A DNA stretch of 64,000 nucleotides from Polynucleobacter sp. Adler-ghost (GCF_018688495.1 NZ_CP061320.1:1522586-1586585), one strand, 5' to 3'; counted from the stretch's first letter, positions 1 through 7,874 are shown. Notes: a model not told the origin generated them from the letters alone. Translations and numbers: made by a program.

Positions 1-354
1 ATCAACCAGGCTCTACCCGAGCTTATTCAAGGCCGCATCCCTAGAAAACCCAATAATCTGGCTCAGGGAAGCTATTTTGGGGGCCGCAAGCCTGCCGATG
101 GGCAAATTCTGTGGCATCAGACTGCTCAGCAGGTTCATAACCTCGTCAGAGCCGTTGCACCCCCTTATCCAGGCGCTTTTACAGACTGGCAAGGTCAGCG
201 CAGAATTGTGGCTCGGACCAGCCTAGAGGGCCCATTTCCGAGCCAGCTAGATCTTCAGGCTCCCGGCATCCAAGTGGTTGATAATCAGGTATTCGGCGTT
301 TGTGGGGACCAAAAAGCGGTAGCGATACTGGACTGGTTCCCAGCAAATAGCTAA
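1..354 (+). CDS. Formyltransferase, ArnA N-terminal-domain type (5' end outside window)
   Basis: This is the C-terminal 117 residues of a protein whose start lies before the window. The fragment reads as the end of a methionyl-tRNA formyltransferase-like fold, with YFGGRKPADGQI and an RAVAPPYPGAF segment typical of the ArnA/PmrI formyltransferase domain. In that family the enzyme moves a formyl group from 10-formyl-tetrahydrofolate to UDP-4-amino-4-deoxy-L-arabinose in the cytoplasm. It stops with TAA 46 bp before a separate gene for the ArnA decarboxylase domain, so the two halves of enteric ArnA are independent proteins here. The fragment alone cannot exclude a related sugar formyltransferase, but arnD two genes downstream supports the arn assignment. 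Confidence 0.8.
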   Translation: MNQALPELIQGRIPRKPNNLAQGSYFGGRKPADGQILWHQTAQQVHNLVRAVAPPYPGAFTDWQGQRRIVARTSLEGPFPSQLDLQAPGIQVVDNQVFGVCGDQKAVAILDWFPANS

Positions 355-400
355 CTAATTACCAGTAGCACTCTTTAGATTAAAAAACGAGGCAGTAAAG

Positions 401-1447
401 ATGAAAAAAGTACTCATTCTTGGCGTAAACGGCTTTATTGGCCATCACCTTTCAAAGCGCATCCTGGAGACAACCGATTGGCATGTCTATGGCATGGATA
501 TGCAGAACGATCGCCTTGGTGATTTAGTAAACCATCCTCGCATGCACTTTTTTGAGGGTGACATCACCATCAATAAAGAATGGGTTGAATATCACATCCG
601 TAAATGCGATGTCATCTTGCCCTTAGTAGCCATTGCAACACCAGCAACTTATGTTCAGCAACCATTAAAAGTATTTGAGCTCGACTTCGAAGCCAATTTA
701 CCAATCGTGCGCTCGGCAGTTAAATACAAAAAGCATTTGGTTTTTCCATCTACATCTGAAGTCTATGGCATGTGTGAAGATGGTGAGTTTGATCCCGCGA
801 AGTCAAACATGGTTTATGGCCCAATCAACAAACCACGCTGGATCTATGCTTGCTCTAAACAATTAATGGATCGCGTGATCTGGGGTTACGGCATGGAAGG
901 TTTGCGCTTCACCCTCTTTCGCCCATTTAACTGGATTGGCCCAGGACTAGATAGCATCTACACACCAAAAGAAGGCTCTTCCCGTGTTGTTACTCAGTTC
1001 TTGGGTCATATCGTTCGCGGCGAGCCCATCAATGTAGTTGATGGTGGTGCGCAAAAACGTGCCTTTACTTATGTTGATGATGGTATCGACGCCTTAATGC
1101 GCATCATCGACAACAAAGATGGTATTGCGAACGGCAAGATCTACAACATCGGTAATCCAAAGAACAACCACTCTATTCGTGAACTCGCCAATCAGATGCT
1201 CGATATCGCTCGTAGTATTCCTGAATACGCAAAGACAGCAAATGAGGTGAAGATAGTAGAAACCACTTCCGGCGCTTACTACGGTGAAGGCTATCAGGAT
1301 GTCCAGAACCGTGTCCCTGCAATTGACAACACGATGACTGAATTGGGCTGGAAGCCAATTATCAATATGAGCGATGCGCTGAAGAATATTTTTGAAGCCT
1401 ATCGACATGACGTTGAAAACGCACGTCATTTAGTTGATAAAGAATAA
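401..1447 (+). CDS. arnA: UDP-glucuronate decarboxylase, ArnA C-terminal-domain type
   Basis: This 348-residue short-chain dehydrogenase/epimerase-fold protein should oxidatively decarboxylate UDP-glucuronate to the UDP-4-keto-pentose used for 4-amino-4-deoxy-L-arabinose. The Rossmann glycine motif GVNGFIG is at residues 8-14, PSTSEVYG at about 116-123 holds the active-site Ser/Glu, and the YACSK catalytic Tyr/Lys is at 149-153. Its length matches the dehydrogenase half of enteric ArnA (about 350 of 660 residues), so this is a stand-alone version. A purine-rich GAGGCAGTAAAG precedes the ATG. It sits between the formyltransferase fragment and arnD, which points to an aminoarabinose operon for lipid A modification and cationic-peptide resistance. 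Confidence 0.9.
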   Translation: MKKVLILGVNGFIGHHLSKRILETTDWHVYGMDMQNDRLGDLVNHPRMHFFEGDITINKEWVEYHIRKCDVILPLVAIATPATYVQQPLKVFELDFEANLPIVRSAVKYKKHLVFPSTSEVYGMCEDGEFDPAKSNMVYGPINKPRWIYACSKQLMDRVIWGYGMEGLRFTLFRPFNWIGPGLDSIYTPKEGSSRVVTQFLGHIVRGEPINVVDGGAQKRAFTYVDDGIDALMRIIDNKDGIANGKIYNIGNPKNNHSIRELANQMLDIARSIPEYAKTANEVKIVETTSGAYYGEGYQDVQNRVPAIDNTMTELGWKPIINMSDALKNIFEAYRHDVENARHLVDKE

Positions 1448-1469
1448 GCGAAAGTACGTTTAAGGCTTC

Positions 1470-2387
1470 ATGGCTAAGATTGCACTCAAAGTAGATGTTG
1501 ATACTCTGCGCGGGACCAAAGAAGGTGTCCCCAACCTAGGGCGGACGCTTGAACGCTTTGACCTGAAAGCCACCTTCCTATTTAGCCTCGGCCCCGACCA
1601 CACTGGCTGGGCGCTCAAGCGAGTCTTCAAGCCAGGCTTTCTAAAAAAAGTGAGTCGCACTTCCGTCGTTGAACACTACGGCATTAAGACTTTGCTATAC
1701 GGAGTCCTGCTTCCTGGTCCCGATATTGGCAAACAAGCCGCTACTGAAATGCGCGCCATAGATACAGCTGGTCATGAGACTGGCATCCATACTTGGGATC
1801 ACGTTGCTTGGCAAGATGCTGTGCGCAATCGCGACGCTCAGTGGACCAAAGCGCAGATGCAAAAAAGTTGGGATCGTTTTGTAGAAATACTTGGCCACCC
1901 ACCAGTCACTTATGGTGCGGCTGGCTGGCAAATGAATGAGGCTGCTTTTGAGCAACTCGACCAATGGGGCATTCAATACTCTTCCGATGGCAGGGCTGAG
2001 CCTAACTTAATGCCATATCGTTTTGACCTACCTTCTGGCAAAGCAAAACATATTCAATATCCAACTACCTTACCGACTTTTGATGAGTTGATTGGAATAG
2101 ATGATGCTGATGAATTTGGTGCTGTAAAGAAGCTCCTAAAAATCACCCAAAGCAATCCGAATGATCAAGTGTTCACTCTGCATGCAGAGCTTGAAGGTCA
2201 GAAGCTTCTACCCGCCTTTGAGCAACTACTAGCAGGCTGGTTAAATCAAGGGCATGATCTCGTTACCATGGGCGAACTTCATCAATCTTGGGCAGCTACT
2301 AAGCAACTAGATAAAATAGCGGTACAGCCAGTGACTTGGGGGGAAATACCCAATAGAAGTGGCGAGCTCATTTTGCAAACGGTATAA
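1470..2387 (+). CDS. arnD: 4-deoxy-4-formamido-L-arabinose-phosphoundecaprenol deformylase ArnD
   Basis: This 305-residue NodB-like polysaccharide deacetylase should remove the formyl group from undecaprenyl-phosphate-linked 4-formamido-arabinose, the committing step before transfer to lipid A. Metal-ligand signatures are visible: Asp9 and Asp11 near the start (LKVDVDTLRG) and GHETGIHTWDH at about 101-111, very close to the enteric ArnD motif. It starts 22 bp after the arnA stop, so the genes are probably co-transcribed. The next gene, a peroxiredoxin, does not belong to the pathway, so arnD is the last arn gene here; arnB, arnC, arnT and arnEF would have to lie upstream of the window. Confidence 0.9.
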   Translation: MAKIALKVDVDTLRGTKEGVPNLGRTLERFDLKATFLFSLGPDHTGWALKRVFKPGFLKKVSRTSVVEHYGIKTLLYGVLLPGPDIGKQAATEMRAIDTAGHETGIHTWDHVAWQDAVRNRDAQWTKAQMQKSWDRFVEILGHPPVTYGAAGWQMNEAAFEQLDQWGIQYSSDGRAEPNLMPYRFDLPSGKAKHIQYPTTLPTFDELIGIDDADEFGAVKKLLKITQSNPNDQVFTLHAELEGQKLLPAFEQLLAGWLNQGHDLVTMGELHQSWAATKQLDKIAVQPVTWGEIPNRSGELILQTV

Positions 2388-2435
2388 GTAAGCTCAGAAT
2401 ACGTAATACATCAAGTTAAATAAGAGAGTCCTATC

Positions 2436-2903
2436 ATGACAGTAGAAATTGGTAAACCAATGCCCCAATGTGCAATCCCAGCAACATCAGGATTGACCTT
2501 TACCCCAGACTCAGCCAAAGGCAAAAAACTGGTTGTCTACTTTTACCCAAAAGATATGACTCCAGGTTGCACTGCGGAATCTGGTGAATTTCGGGATAAC
2601 ATTGATGCCTTCACCAAAGCCAATACCTTGATCGTTGGCGTATCTCGGGATAGCATCAAGTCTCACGACAACTTCCGAAGCAAACTGGAATTACCATTCG
2701 AACTCGTTGCCGATACCGAAGAAACCTTATGCCAGTTATTTGGCGTCATGAAAATGAAGAATATGTATGGCAAACAAGTTCGCGGCGTAGAACGCAGCAC
2801 CTTCCTCTTTGACTCTTCAGGCAAGCTAGTAAAAGAGTGGCGTGGCCTTAAGGTTCCCGGACATGTGACAGAGGTATTACAAGCAGCCCAAGCAACTAAA
2901 TAA
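2436..2903 (+). CDS. bcp: Thiol peroxidase, Bcp/PrxQ-type peroxiredoxin
   Basis: This 155-residue AhpC/TSA-fold peroxiredoxin should reduce hydrogen peroxide and organic hydroperoxides in the cytoplasm with electrons from thioredoxin. The peroxidatic Cys45 lies in YPKDMTPGCTAESGEF, the PrxQ signature, and a conserved VERSTFLFD segment follows in the second half. Unlike enteric Bcp, which has a second cysteine five residues later (Cys50), this protein has glycine there. The other cysteines are at 12 and about 96, so it may act as a 1-Cys enzyme or use a different resolving partner. It stands alone between arnD and a probable RNA element upstream of phoH. GAGAG precedes the ATG. Confidence 0.9.
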   Translation: MTVEIGKPMPQCAIPATSGLTFTPDSAKGKKLVVYFYPKDMTPGCTAESGEFRDNIDAFTKANTLIVGVSRDSIKSHDNFRSKLELPFELVADTEETLCQLFGVMKMKNMYGKQVRGVERSTFLFDSSGKLVKEWRGLKVPGHVTEVLQAAQATK

Positions 2904-2930
2904 TTTTTCAATTAATTTAATCTGGGGCAC

Positions 2931-2958
2931 TTGCAAAGCCCAAAATTTGGGGTAAAGT
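2931..2958 (+). promoter_or_regulatory. Predicted sigma-70 promoter for the phoH leader RNA
   Basis: TTGCAA (2931-2936) and TAAAGT (2953-2958) are separated by 16 bp, each matching four of six consensus bases. An A/T-rich stretch lies just upstream (about 2902-2921), as in an UP element. Transcription would start near 2965, just ahead of the paired leader. No other promoter is needed for phoH, which suggests the leader and phoH share this one. Confidence 0.45.
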
Positions 2959-2964
2959 AGTTCT

Positions 2965-3121
2965 TATGCACCGTAAACGACGGGAAAGTCTCACAATCCG
3001 TTTGACTCAACAGCCTGAACACTTAAGAGCAGGCTCGGTAAACAACCCCCGCCGTTTTACAGATCGTTTTACACTCAGTTTCGTTATAAACCGTCAATGC
3101 AATCCGCTTGACGGTTTTTTC
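2965..3121 (+). ncRNA. Structured leader or small RNA upstream of phoH, not recognised
   Basis: About 155 nt between a candidate promoter and an intrinsic terminator contain nested pairing. The outer helix joins 2973-2984 (GTAAACGACGGG) with 3048-3060 (CCCGCCGTTTTAC), with a wobble pair and one bulge. An inner hairpin pairs AGCCTG (3012-3017) with CAGGCT (3030-3035). CGTTTTAC is repeated at 3053-3060 and 3065-3072, so the 5' strand has two possible partners. The terminator ends only a few bases before the phoH ribosome binding site. I see none of the conserved cores of the TPP, cobalamin, SAM, glycine or guanidine riboswitches, nor of 6S or 4.5S RNA. It may be an attenuating leader or a free small RNA. 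Confidence 0.5.
3088..3120 (+). terminator. Intrinsic terminator between the leader RNA and phoH
   Basis: A 10-bp perfect stem, AAACCGTCAA (3088-3097) with TTGACGGTTT (3108-3117), has a 10-nt loop and runs into a T tract (TTTTTTCTTTT). It sits directly before the AGGAG ribosome binding site of phoH (3127-3131), so phoH expression would need read-through or antitermination if it depends on the upstream promoter. Confidence 0.8.
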
Positions 3122-3137
3122 TTTTAGGAGAGTCTGC

Positions 3138-4814
3138 ATGCCATTGCCCCCAATCCCAACTCAAATTGCTGACCAAGTAAAAATTAGTGGCAAGGACACC
3201 CCGAATTTAAAGAAACGTCCTGCACCAGCAAAAACTGTTGTGATGGATCGCCATACTCCAGATTGGGCAACAGATGTAGAGGAAGATCTATCTGCTGCTG
3301 AAATAGCGCTTGAGAAAATTAAAAGTGATCACAACCCAGTAGTTGTGCGCAGTGTGCGCAGTGATAACAAAATAGCGAATGTTCCAGAAAAACCAAAGCG
3401 GATTATTCGTACTGGTCCTCCGAGTCTATTTGTCTTGGATACCAATGTATTGATGCATGATCCAAGCTCTCTGTTTCGCTTCTCTGAACATGATCTCTTC
3501 TTACCAATGACTACTCTTGAGGAATTGGACAATCATAAGAAAGGTATGACGGAGGTTGCTCGTAACGCCCGCACAGTCAGTCGCTCCTTAGATCAATTAG
3601 TAGCAGGTACTAGCGGCACATTAGATGAAGGTATCCCCCTGAACAAGCTTGGCAATCAAGATGTGTCTGGTCGACTCTTTTTCCAGACAAAACTGACTAC
3701 CCAAGCGCTACCAGAGGGCTTACCTGAAGGTAAGGGCGACAACCTCATCTTGGCAGTGGTCAGTGAGCTACAAAAGACACGTAAAGGTCAAGAAGTTGTT
3801 CTGGTATCGAAAGATATCAATATGCGCATTAAGGCTCGTGCCTTAGGCCTGCCTGCTGAAGACTATTTTAATGACCAGGTCTTAGAAGATCGTGACTTAA
3901 TGTATTCCGGAGTCATGGCATTACCTGCAGACTTTTGGCCAAAGCACGGCAAAGATATGGAGAGCTGGGCGGACGGCAAATCAGGAACGATGTTTTATCG
4001 TGTCACCGGCCCCTCAGTCCCCAGCATGTTAGTAAATGAATTTGTCTATCAAGAAAATCCAGATGGATCAACACCGTTCTATGCTCAAGTTAAAGAGATC
4101 AATGGCAAGACTGCCCTACTTCAAACCCTGAGGGACTTCTCTCATCAGAAAAATAATGTATGGAGTGTGACAGCACGTAATCGCGAGCAGAACTTTGCCA
4201 TGAATCTACTCATGAACCCGGATGTGGATTTCATCACATTACTGGGGCAAGCGGGCACTGGTAAAACTCTGCTGGCCTTAGCTGCCGGCTTGGAGCAAGT
4301 GTTGGATAGTAAGCGCTACAACGAGATCATTATTACCCGAGCTACTGTTCCTGTAGGTGAGGATATTGGCTTTTTACCAGGCACCGAAGAAGAGAAGATG
4401 CAGCCTTGGATGGGTGCATTTGATGACAACCTTGAGGTGCTTCAACGCAACGAAGACGGTAGCGCTGGTGAATGGGGTCGCGCTGCAACCCAGGAATTGA
4501 TTCGTTCACGCATTAAAGTGAAGAGCATGAACTTCATGCGCGGCAGAACTTTTGTCAGTAAATTTGTGATTATTGATGAAGCGCAAAATTTAACTCCAAA
4601 GCAAATGAAAACCTTGGTTACTCGTGCAGGCCCAGGAACCAAGATTATTTGTTTAGGTAATATTGCTCAAATTGATACACCTTACTTAACCGAAGGTTCT
4701 TCAGGTCTAACTTATGTGGTTGATCGCTTCAAAGGCTGGCGTCATGGTGGGCATGTGACTCTGGCTCGCGGTGAGCGCTCACGTCTTGCGGATCATGCTG
4801 CTGACGCACTCTAA
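3138..4814 (+). CDS. PhoH family protein with N-terminal PIN domain
   Basis: This 558-residue protein joins a PIN nuclease domain to a PhoH ATPase. The PIN domain begins at about residue 97 with VLDTNVLMHD (acidic Asp101) and continues through TTLEELDNHK. The ATPase has Walker A GQAGTGKT at about 370-377 and Walker B VIIDEAQN at about 477-484. Such PIN-PhoH proteins are thought to be RNA helicase/nucleases, but their cellular role is poorly known. I chose ATG 3138 because AGGAG lies seven bases ahead; a TTG at 3108 is inside the terminator stem and an unlikely start. A terminator follows 12 bp after the stop, and a leader RNA with its own terminator precedes the gene. Confidence 0.88.
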   Translation: MPLPPIPTQIADQVKISGKDTPNLKKRPAPAKTVVMDRHTPDWATDVEEDLSAAEIALEKIKSDHNPVVVRSVRSDNKIANVPEKPKRIIRTGPPSLFVLDTNVLMHDPSSLFRFSEHDLFLPMTTLEELDNHKKGMTEVARNARTVSRSLDQLVAGTSGTLDEGIPLNKLGNQDVSGRLFFQTKLTTQALPEGLPEGKGDNLILAVVSELQKTRKGQEVVLVSKDINMRIKARALGLPAEDYFNDQVLEDRDLMYSGVMALPADFWPKHGKDMESWADGKSGTMFYRVTGPSVPSMLVNEFVYQENPDGSTPFYAQVKEINGKTALLQTLRDFSHQKNNVWSVTARNREQNFAMNLLMNPDVDFITLLGQAGTGKTLLALAAGLEQVLDSKRYNEIIITRATVPVGEDIGFLPGTEEEKMQPWMGAFDDNLEVLQRNEDGSAGEWGRAATQELIRSRIKVKSMNFMRGRTFVSKFVIIDEAQNLTPKQMKTLVTRAGPGTKIICLGNIAQIDTPYLTEGSSGLTYVVDRFKGWRHGGHVTLARGERSRLADHAADAL

Positions 4815-5325
4815 GCAAACTGTCTCATGCCGCACTCTGATGGGGTGCGGCATTTTTATTTGCGCCCTTCTCTTGCTTACGGGGTGTAGCAGTTTTGGCT
4901 CAAAAAATAGTGCAGCTAAGCTTACCCAATTCAAACAAGATACTAGCGTAGGTACCGAAGATATCTCGATTGCTGCAGTGGGTTTGGTCGGCGTACCCTA
5001 TCGCTATGGCGGCAATAATCCTAATGGGGGGTTTGATTGCAGTGGATTAATTGCTTATGTCTACAACAAGTCTGCGAACATCAAGTTACCAAGGACTATT
5101 CAAGAGATGAGTAATCGTGGCCAAAGCGTAGACAGTGGTCCGCCTGCACCTGGTGATCTTGTCTTCTTTAATACGACTGGCGCAAAGTATTCACACGCAG
5201 GCATCTATGTAGGTCAGGGTAGATTTGTGCATGCCCCAAGCGCAGGCGGGACTGTGCGTCTAGAGTATATTTCTTCACCTTACTGGGCGGCCAGATTTAC
5301 TGAGGCTAGAAGATTGACGCCTTAA
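4795..5325 (+). CDS. NlpC/P60 family lipoprotein, probable cell-wall endopeptidase
   Basis: This roughly 176-residue lipoprotein has a C-terminal NlpC/P60 (C40) peptidase domain that should cut peptide stems of peptidoglycan in the periplasm. A lipobox LLTGC puts the lipidated cysteine at residue 31. Catalytic residues are seen in order: Cys in GGFDCSGLIAYVYN, His in SHAGIYVG and a third polar residue in FVHAPS. The start is uncertain. GTG 4771 and ATG 4795 both overlap the end of phoH, while ATG 4840 lies in the loop of the phoH terminator. I prefer 4795 because it gives a signal peptide with charged residues before the hydrophobic core. The terminator hairpin therefore lies inside its signal-peptide codons. 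Confidence 0.82.
   Translation: MLLTHSKQTVSCRTLMGCGIFICALLLLTGCSSFGSKNSAAKLTQFKQDTSVGTEDISIAAVGLVGVPYRYGGNNPNGGFDCSGLIAYVYNKSANIKLPRTIQEMSNRGQSVDSGPPAPGDLVFFNTTGAKYSHAGIYVGQGRFVHAPSAGGTVRLEYISSPYWAARFTEARRLTP
4827..4860 (+). terminator. phoH terminator embedded in the lipoprotein reading frame
   Basis: A perfect 9-bp stem, ATGCCGCAC (4827-4835) with GTGCGGCAT (4845-4853), has a 9-nt loop and is followed by TTTTATTT. It begins 12 bp after the phoH stop codon, as expected for a phoH terminator, but all of it is translated as part of the NlpC/P60 signal peptide. Confidence 0.75.
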
Positions 5326-5354
5326 CTATTAAAGCTTTTACTTCTTTCTTTGAA

Positions 5355-7850
5355 TTAGAACGGCTCGTATCCACCAGAGGAGTAACCTACTGATCCCATC
5401 GCCAAGTTGTCGAACTTGGTATATGGACCTTGCCAGCTCAAGCGCACAGTACCAATTGGTCCATTACGTTGCTTGCCAATGATGATCTCCGCCATGCCCT
5501 TATCTTGGGTTGTATCTGGGTGATACACCTCATCACGATAGATGAACATAATTAAGTCAGCATCTTGCTCGATCGCGCCCGACTCCCGCAAATCAGACAT
5601 GATGGGGCGCTTATTAGGGCGCTGCTCTAGGCCACGGTTTAACTGCGACAAAGCAACTACTGGACACTGTAATTCTTTTGCGAGTGACTTGAGTGAGCGC
5701 GAGATCTCAGAGATCTCTGTTGCACGGTTCTCAGAACCAGAGCCACTCATCAACTGCAGGTAATCAATCACAACGAGGCCAAGTGTTCCGCCAAAGTTAC
5801 GAGCAATACGACGTGCACGTGCACGCAACTCCAAACTGGAAAGAGCGCCAGTCTCATCAATCAAAATTTGGGTATTACTTAGACGAGCAATCGCATCCGT
5901 GACACGTGGCCACTCGTCATCCTGTAGCTTGCCGGTACGCATACGACCTTGATCAACGCGCCCTACTGAACCTAATAAACGGGCCGCCAATTGCTCACCC
6001 GACATCTCCATTGAGAAAACAACGACCGGCAAACCTTCAGCCAATGCGACGTTCTCGGCGATATTAAGCGCAAATGCAGTGTTGTGGGTTACTACGTAAT
6101 CATTAGTTATATAGGTTCTATCTGGGTGACTAACGGAGATACATTGCGCCTCAGTCACTCTGGATGGCTCGATACTCTTAAATGACAGTCTGCGTTGGCG
6201 ATCCCAGCTCGCTCTGAGTCTTTCTTTCTTTTCAGGCAAAGTAAATGCTTGAAAGCCTGGGCCAAAACTCATATTTAAGACGTAGGCCAAACGACCCTGC
6301 TTCTGCTCGCCTTTGTAAGTGTAGCTTGACTGTTTTTGTGCGATTGAGCAAAAGCCGCCTAATGATCTAGCCAAAGTGGCAACATCTTCTGATAACTGTT
6401 TACTTGCAGTACAAAAACGAATAGAGCCCCACTTCTCAATCCAGCCATCAGTGTCCATCAAACCCTGAAACAGTGCGAGACGAGAATTTTTATTGGCCTC
6501 AAGGTAGGTAGCGGGGATATATTTATCAAAACTTCTGCAGCCTAGAACACCCAAATCCTGCAAGGCAGAGCGGAAATAATTGGTTGGCACAGATTGACGT
6601 TGGCCATTAGCCGCAATTCTGGTTTTGGAGACCAATCTCCAGTCATATGCGTTGGCATGAACTAACTCCATCTCATATCCAGCTAGAGCATTCATGCGCT
6701 CAATTAGCTCAGGAGATTTGGTGGAGAATGAAACACTTTTATGAGAGAGAGCTAAAGTTCCGTCACCAAGTAATGCACCTAGCACCCAAGGATTTATTAG
6801 TAATGTATTTGAATGACCAAAATCACCTGAAACAGGATCTATCCACAGACGATTCTGGTAGCGAACACAAGAAAGCATTTCAATTAAACGCGCAGTACTA
6901 ATAACTTTAGGATCATCCCAGTCGCGGTACATCACCCGCCAGAGATGTTCATCGCAACACTCAGCCTCACGACCATCAGAGAAGGTGACTTTATAAATCT
7001 GCTTAATGCCTTGCGGATAGATGCCGGTCACCATGGAATGCTGGCCATCTACAGAGGCAAGGCGATCGCCAAACCGCAAGTCACCCATCAACTTCCAGCC
7101 ATCAACTGTTTTTACTTTGGCATCCAGCGGTTGCGCTTTACCCATTGAAGGTCTACCAGCAACAATCACCAAGTCACCTTTTTGCAGACCGCTAGTTTGT
7201 TTATCTAGATCAATGAATCCAGTTGCAATACCAGTGATATCACTGCCACCTTGACGGTTATATAACTCGTCAATTCGGGCAACAACGGTTTTAAGTAATG
7301 GTTCGATCTCGAGATAGTCAGCTTTGCGACTACCCTCTTCACCAATTTGTAGAATACGTGACTCCGCTTCATCCAAGAGCGTTCTGACTGAACGGCCCTC
7401 TGGAACAAATGCAGAGTTCACAATGTTGTCAGATACTTCGATGAGGCGACGCAGAATGCTACGATCACGAACAATATCGGCATAGCCTTTGATGTTGGCT
7501 GCACTTGGAGTGCTTTGCGCTAATGAATTGAGGTAATCAATACCAACTAAGTCACCACCCTGCTCGGACTTAACAGCCTCATGAACAGTAATGACGTCAG
7601 CGGGATGATTGTCGCCAACTAAACGCTGAATGACCTTATAGATCAGAGCATGTTCAGGACGATAGAAATCTTTATCAGTTAATACACCACCTAGGCGATC
7701 CCAGGCTGTATTGTCGATCAATAGACCGCCGAGCAAAGATTGCTCGGCTTCTACAGAATGCGGCGGTACTTTTAAAGCCTGCAAGGCTGCATCCCCAGAA
7801 CCCATCATGCCAGGACTTGGCATAAGAGAGCGTGAGCGGGATTCAGCCAT
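5355..7850 (-). CDS. dnaB: Replicative DNA helicase DnaB interrupted by an intein
   Basis: The 831-residue precursor should splice to a 479-residue DnaB, the normal size for the hexameric helicase that unwinds DNA at the replication fork. The N-extein (residues 1-238) holds the DnaB N-terminal domain and the first part of the RecA-like domain, ending in the Walker A motif GRPSMGK. The C-extein (591-831) resumes with TAFALNIAENVAL and carries VVIDYLQLM and the SQLNRGLEQR arginine segment. The intein splits Walker A between Lys238 and the next Thr, so unspliced protein cannot bind ATP normally. It is the last gene of the rpsF-priB-rpsR-rplI-dnaB run, 24 bp after rplI. The frame is open throughout, so this is not a pseudogene. 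Confidence 0.97.
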   Translation of the reverse strand: MAESRSRSLMPSPGMMGSGDAALQALKVPPHSVEAEQSLLGGLLIDNTAWDRLGGVLTDKDFYRPEHALIYKVIQRLVGDNHPADVITVHEAVKSEQGGDLVGIDYLNSLAQSTPSAANIKGYADIVRDRSILRRLIEVSDNIVNSAFVPEGRSVRTLLDEAESRILQIGEEGSRKADYLEIEPLLKTVVARIDELYNRQGGSDITGIATGFIDLDKQTSGLQKGDLVIVAGRPSMGKAQPLDAKVKTVDGWKLMGDLRFGDRLASVDGQHSMVTGIYPQGIKQIYKVTFSDGREAECCDEHLWRVMYRDWDDPKVISTARLIEMLSCVRYQNRLWIDPVSGDFGHSNTLLINPWVLGALLGDGTLALSHKSVSFSTKSPELIERMNALAGYEMELVHANAYDWRLVSKTRIAANGQRQSVPTNYFRSALQDLGVLGCRSFDKYIPATYLEANKNSRLALFQGLMDTDGWIEKWGSIRFCTASKQLSEDVATLARSLGGFCSIAQKQSSYTYKGEQKQGRLAYVLNMSFGPGFQAFTLPEKKERLRASWDRQRRLSFKSIEPSRVTEAQCISVSHPDRTYITNDYVVTHNTAFALNIAENVALAEGLPVVVFSMEMSGEQLAARLLGSVGRVDQGRMRTGKLQDDEWPRVTDAIARLSNTQILIDETGALSSLELRARARRIARNFGGTLGLVVIDYLQLMSGSGSENRATEISEISRSLKSLAKELQCPVVALSQLNRGLEQRPNKRPIMSDLRESGAIEQDADLIMFIYRDEVYHPDTTQDKGMAEIIIGKQRNGPIGTVRLSWQGPYTKFDNLAMGSVGYSSGGYEPF
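6081..7136 (-). mobile_element. DnaB intein, class 3 (WCT) with LAGLIDADG-type endonuclease domain
   Basis: Residues 239-590 (352 aa) of the dnaB product form an in-frame intein. It starts with Ala (AQPLDAKVKTVDG) instead of Cys or Ser, and ends VVTHN before Thr591. The class 3 signature is present: Trp304 in block B (DEHLWRV), Cys570 in block F (EAQCISVSHPD) and Thr588 next to the penultimate His589. In this class the block F cysteine makes the first branched intermediate. Two LAGLIDADG-like blocks, LGALLGDGTLA (357-367) and FQGLMDTDGW (461-470), give Asp363 and Asp466 as likely catalytic acids, so the homing endonuclease looks intact. Other mini-intein or class 1 readings fail on residue 1 and length. 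Confidence 0.93.
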
Positions 7851-7874
7851 GAGGCTAGATTACAGATTTAAAAC

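Noticed and set aside
2965..3121. 6S RNA, 4.5S RNA or tmRNA
   Set aside because: The 6S central bubble, the 4.5S GGAAGG-type tip and the tmRNA tag frame are all absent; it is left as an unclassified structured RNA.
3108..3137. Upstream TTG start for phoH
   Set aside because: It lies in the terminator stem, whereas ATG 3138 follows an AGGAG at the right spacing.
5355..7850. Frameshifted or insertion-broken dnaB
   Set aside because: The frame is open over all 831 codons and the insert has complete intein splice blocks, so it is an intein rather than damage.
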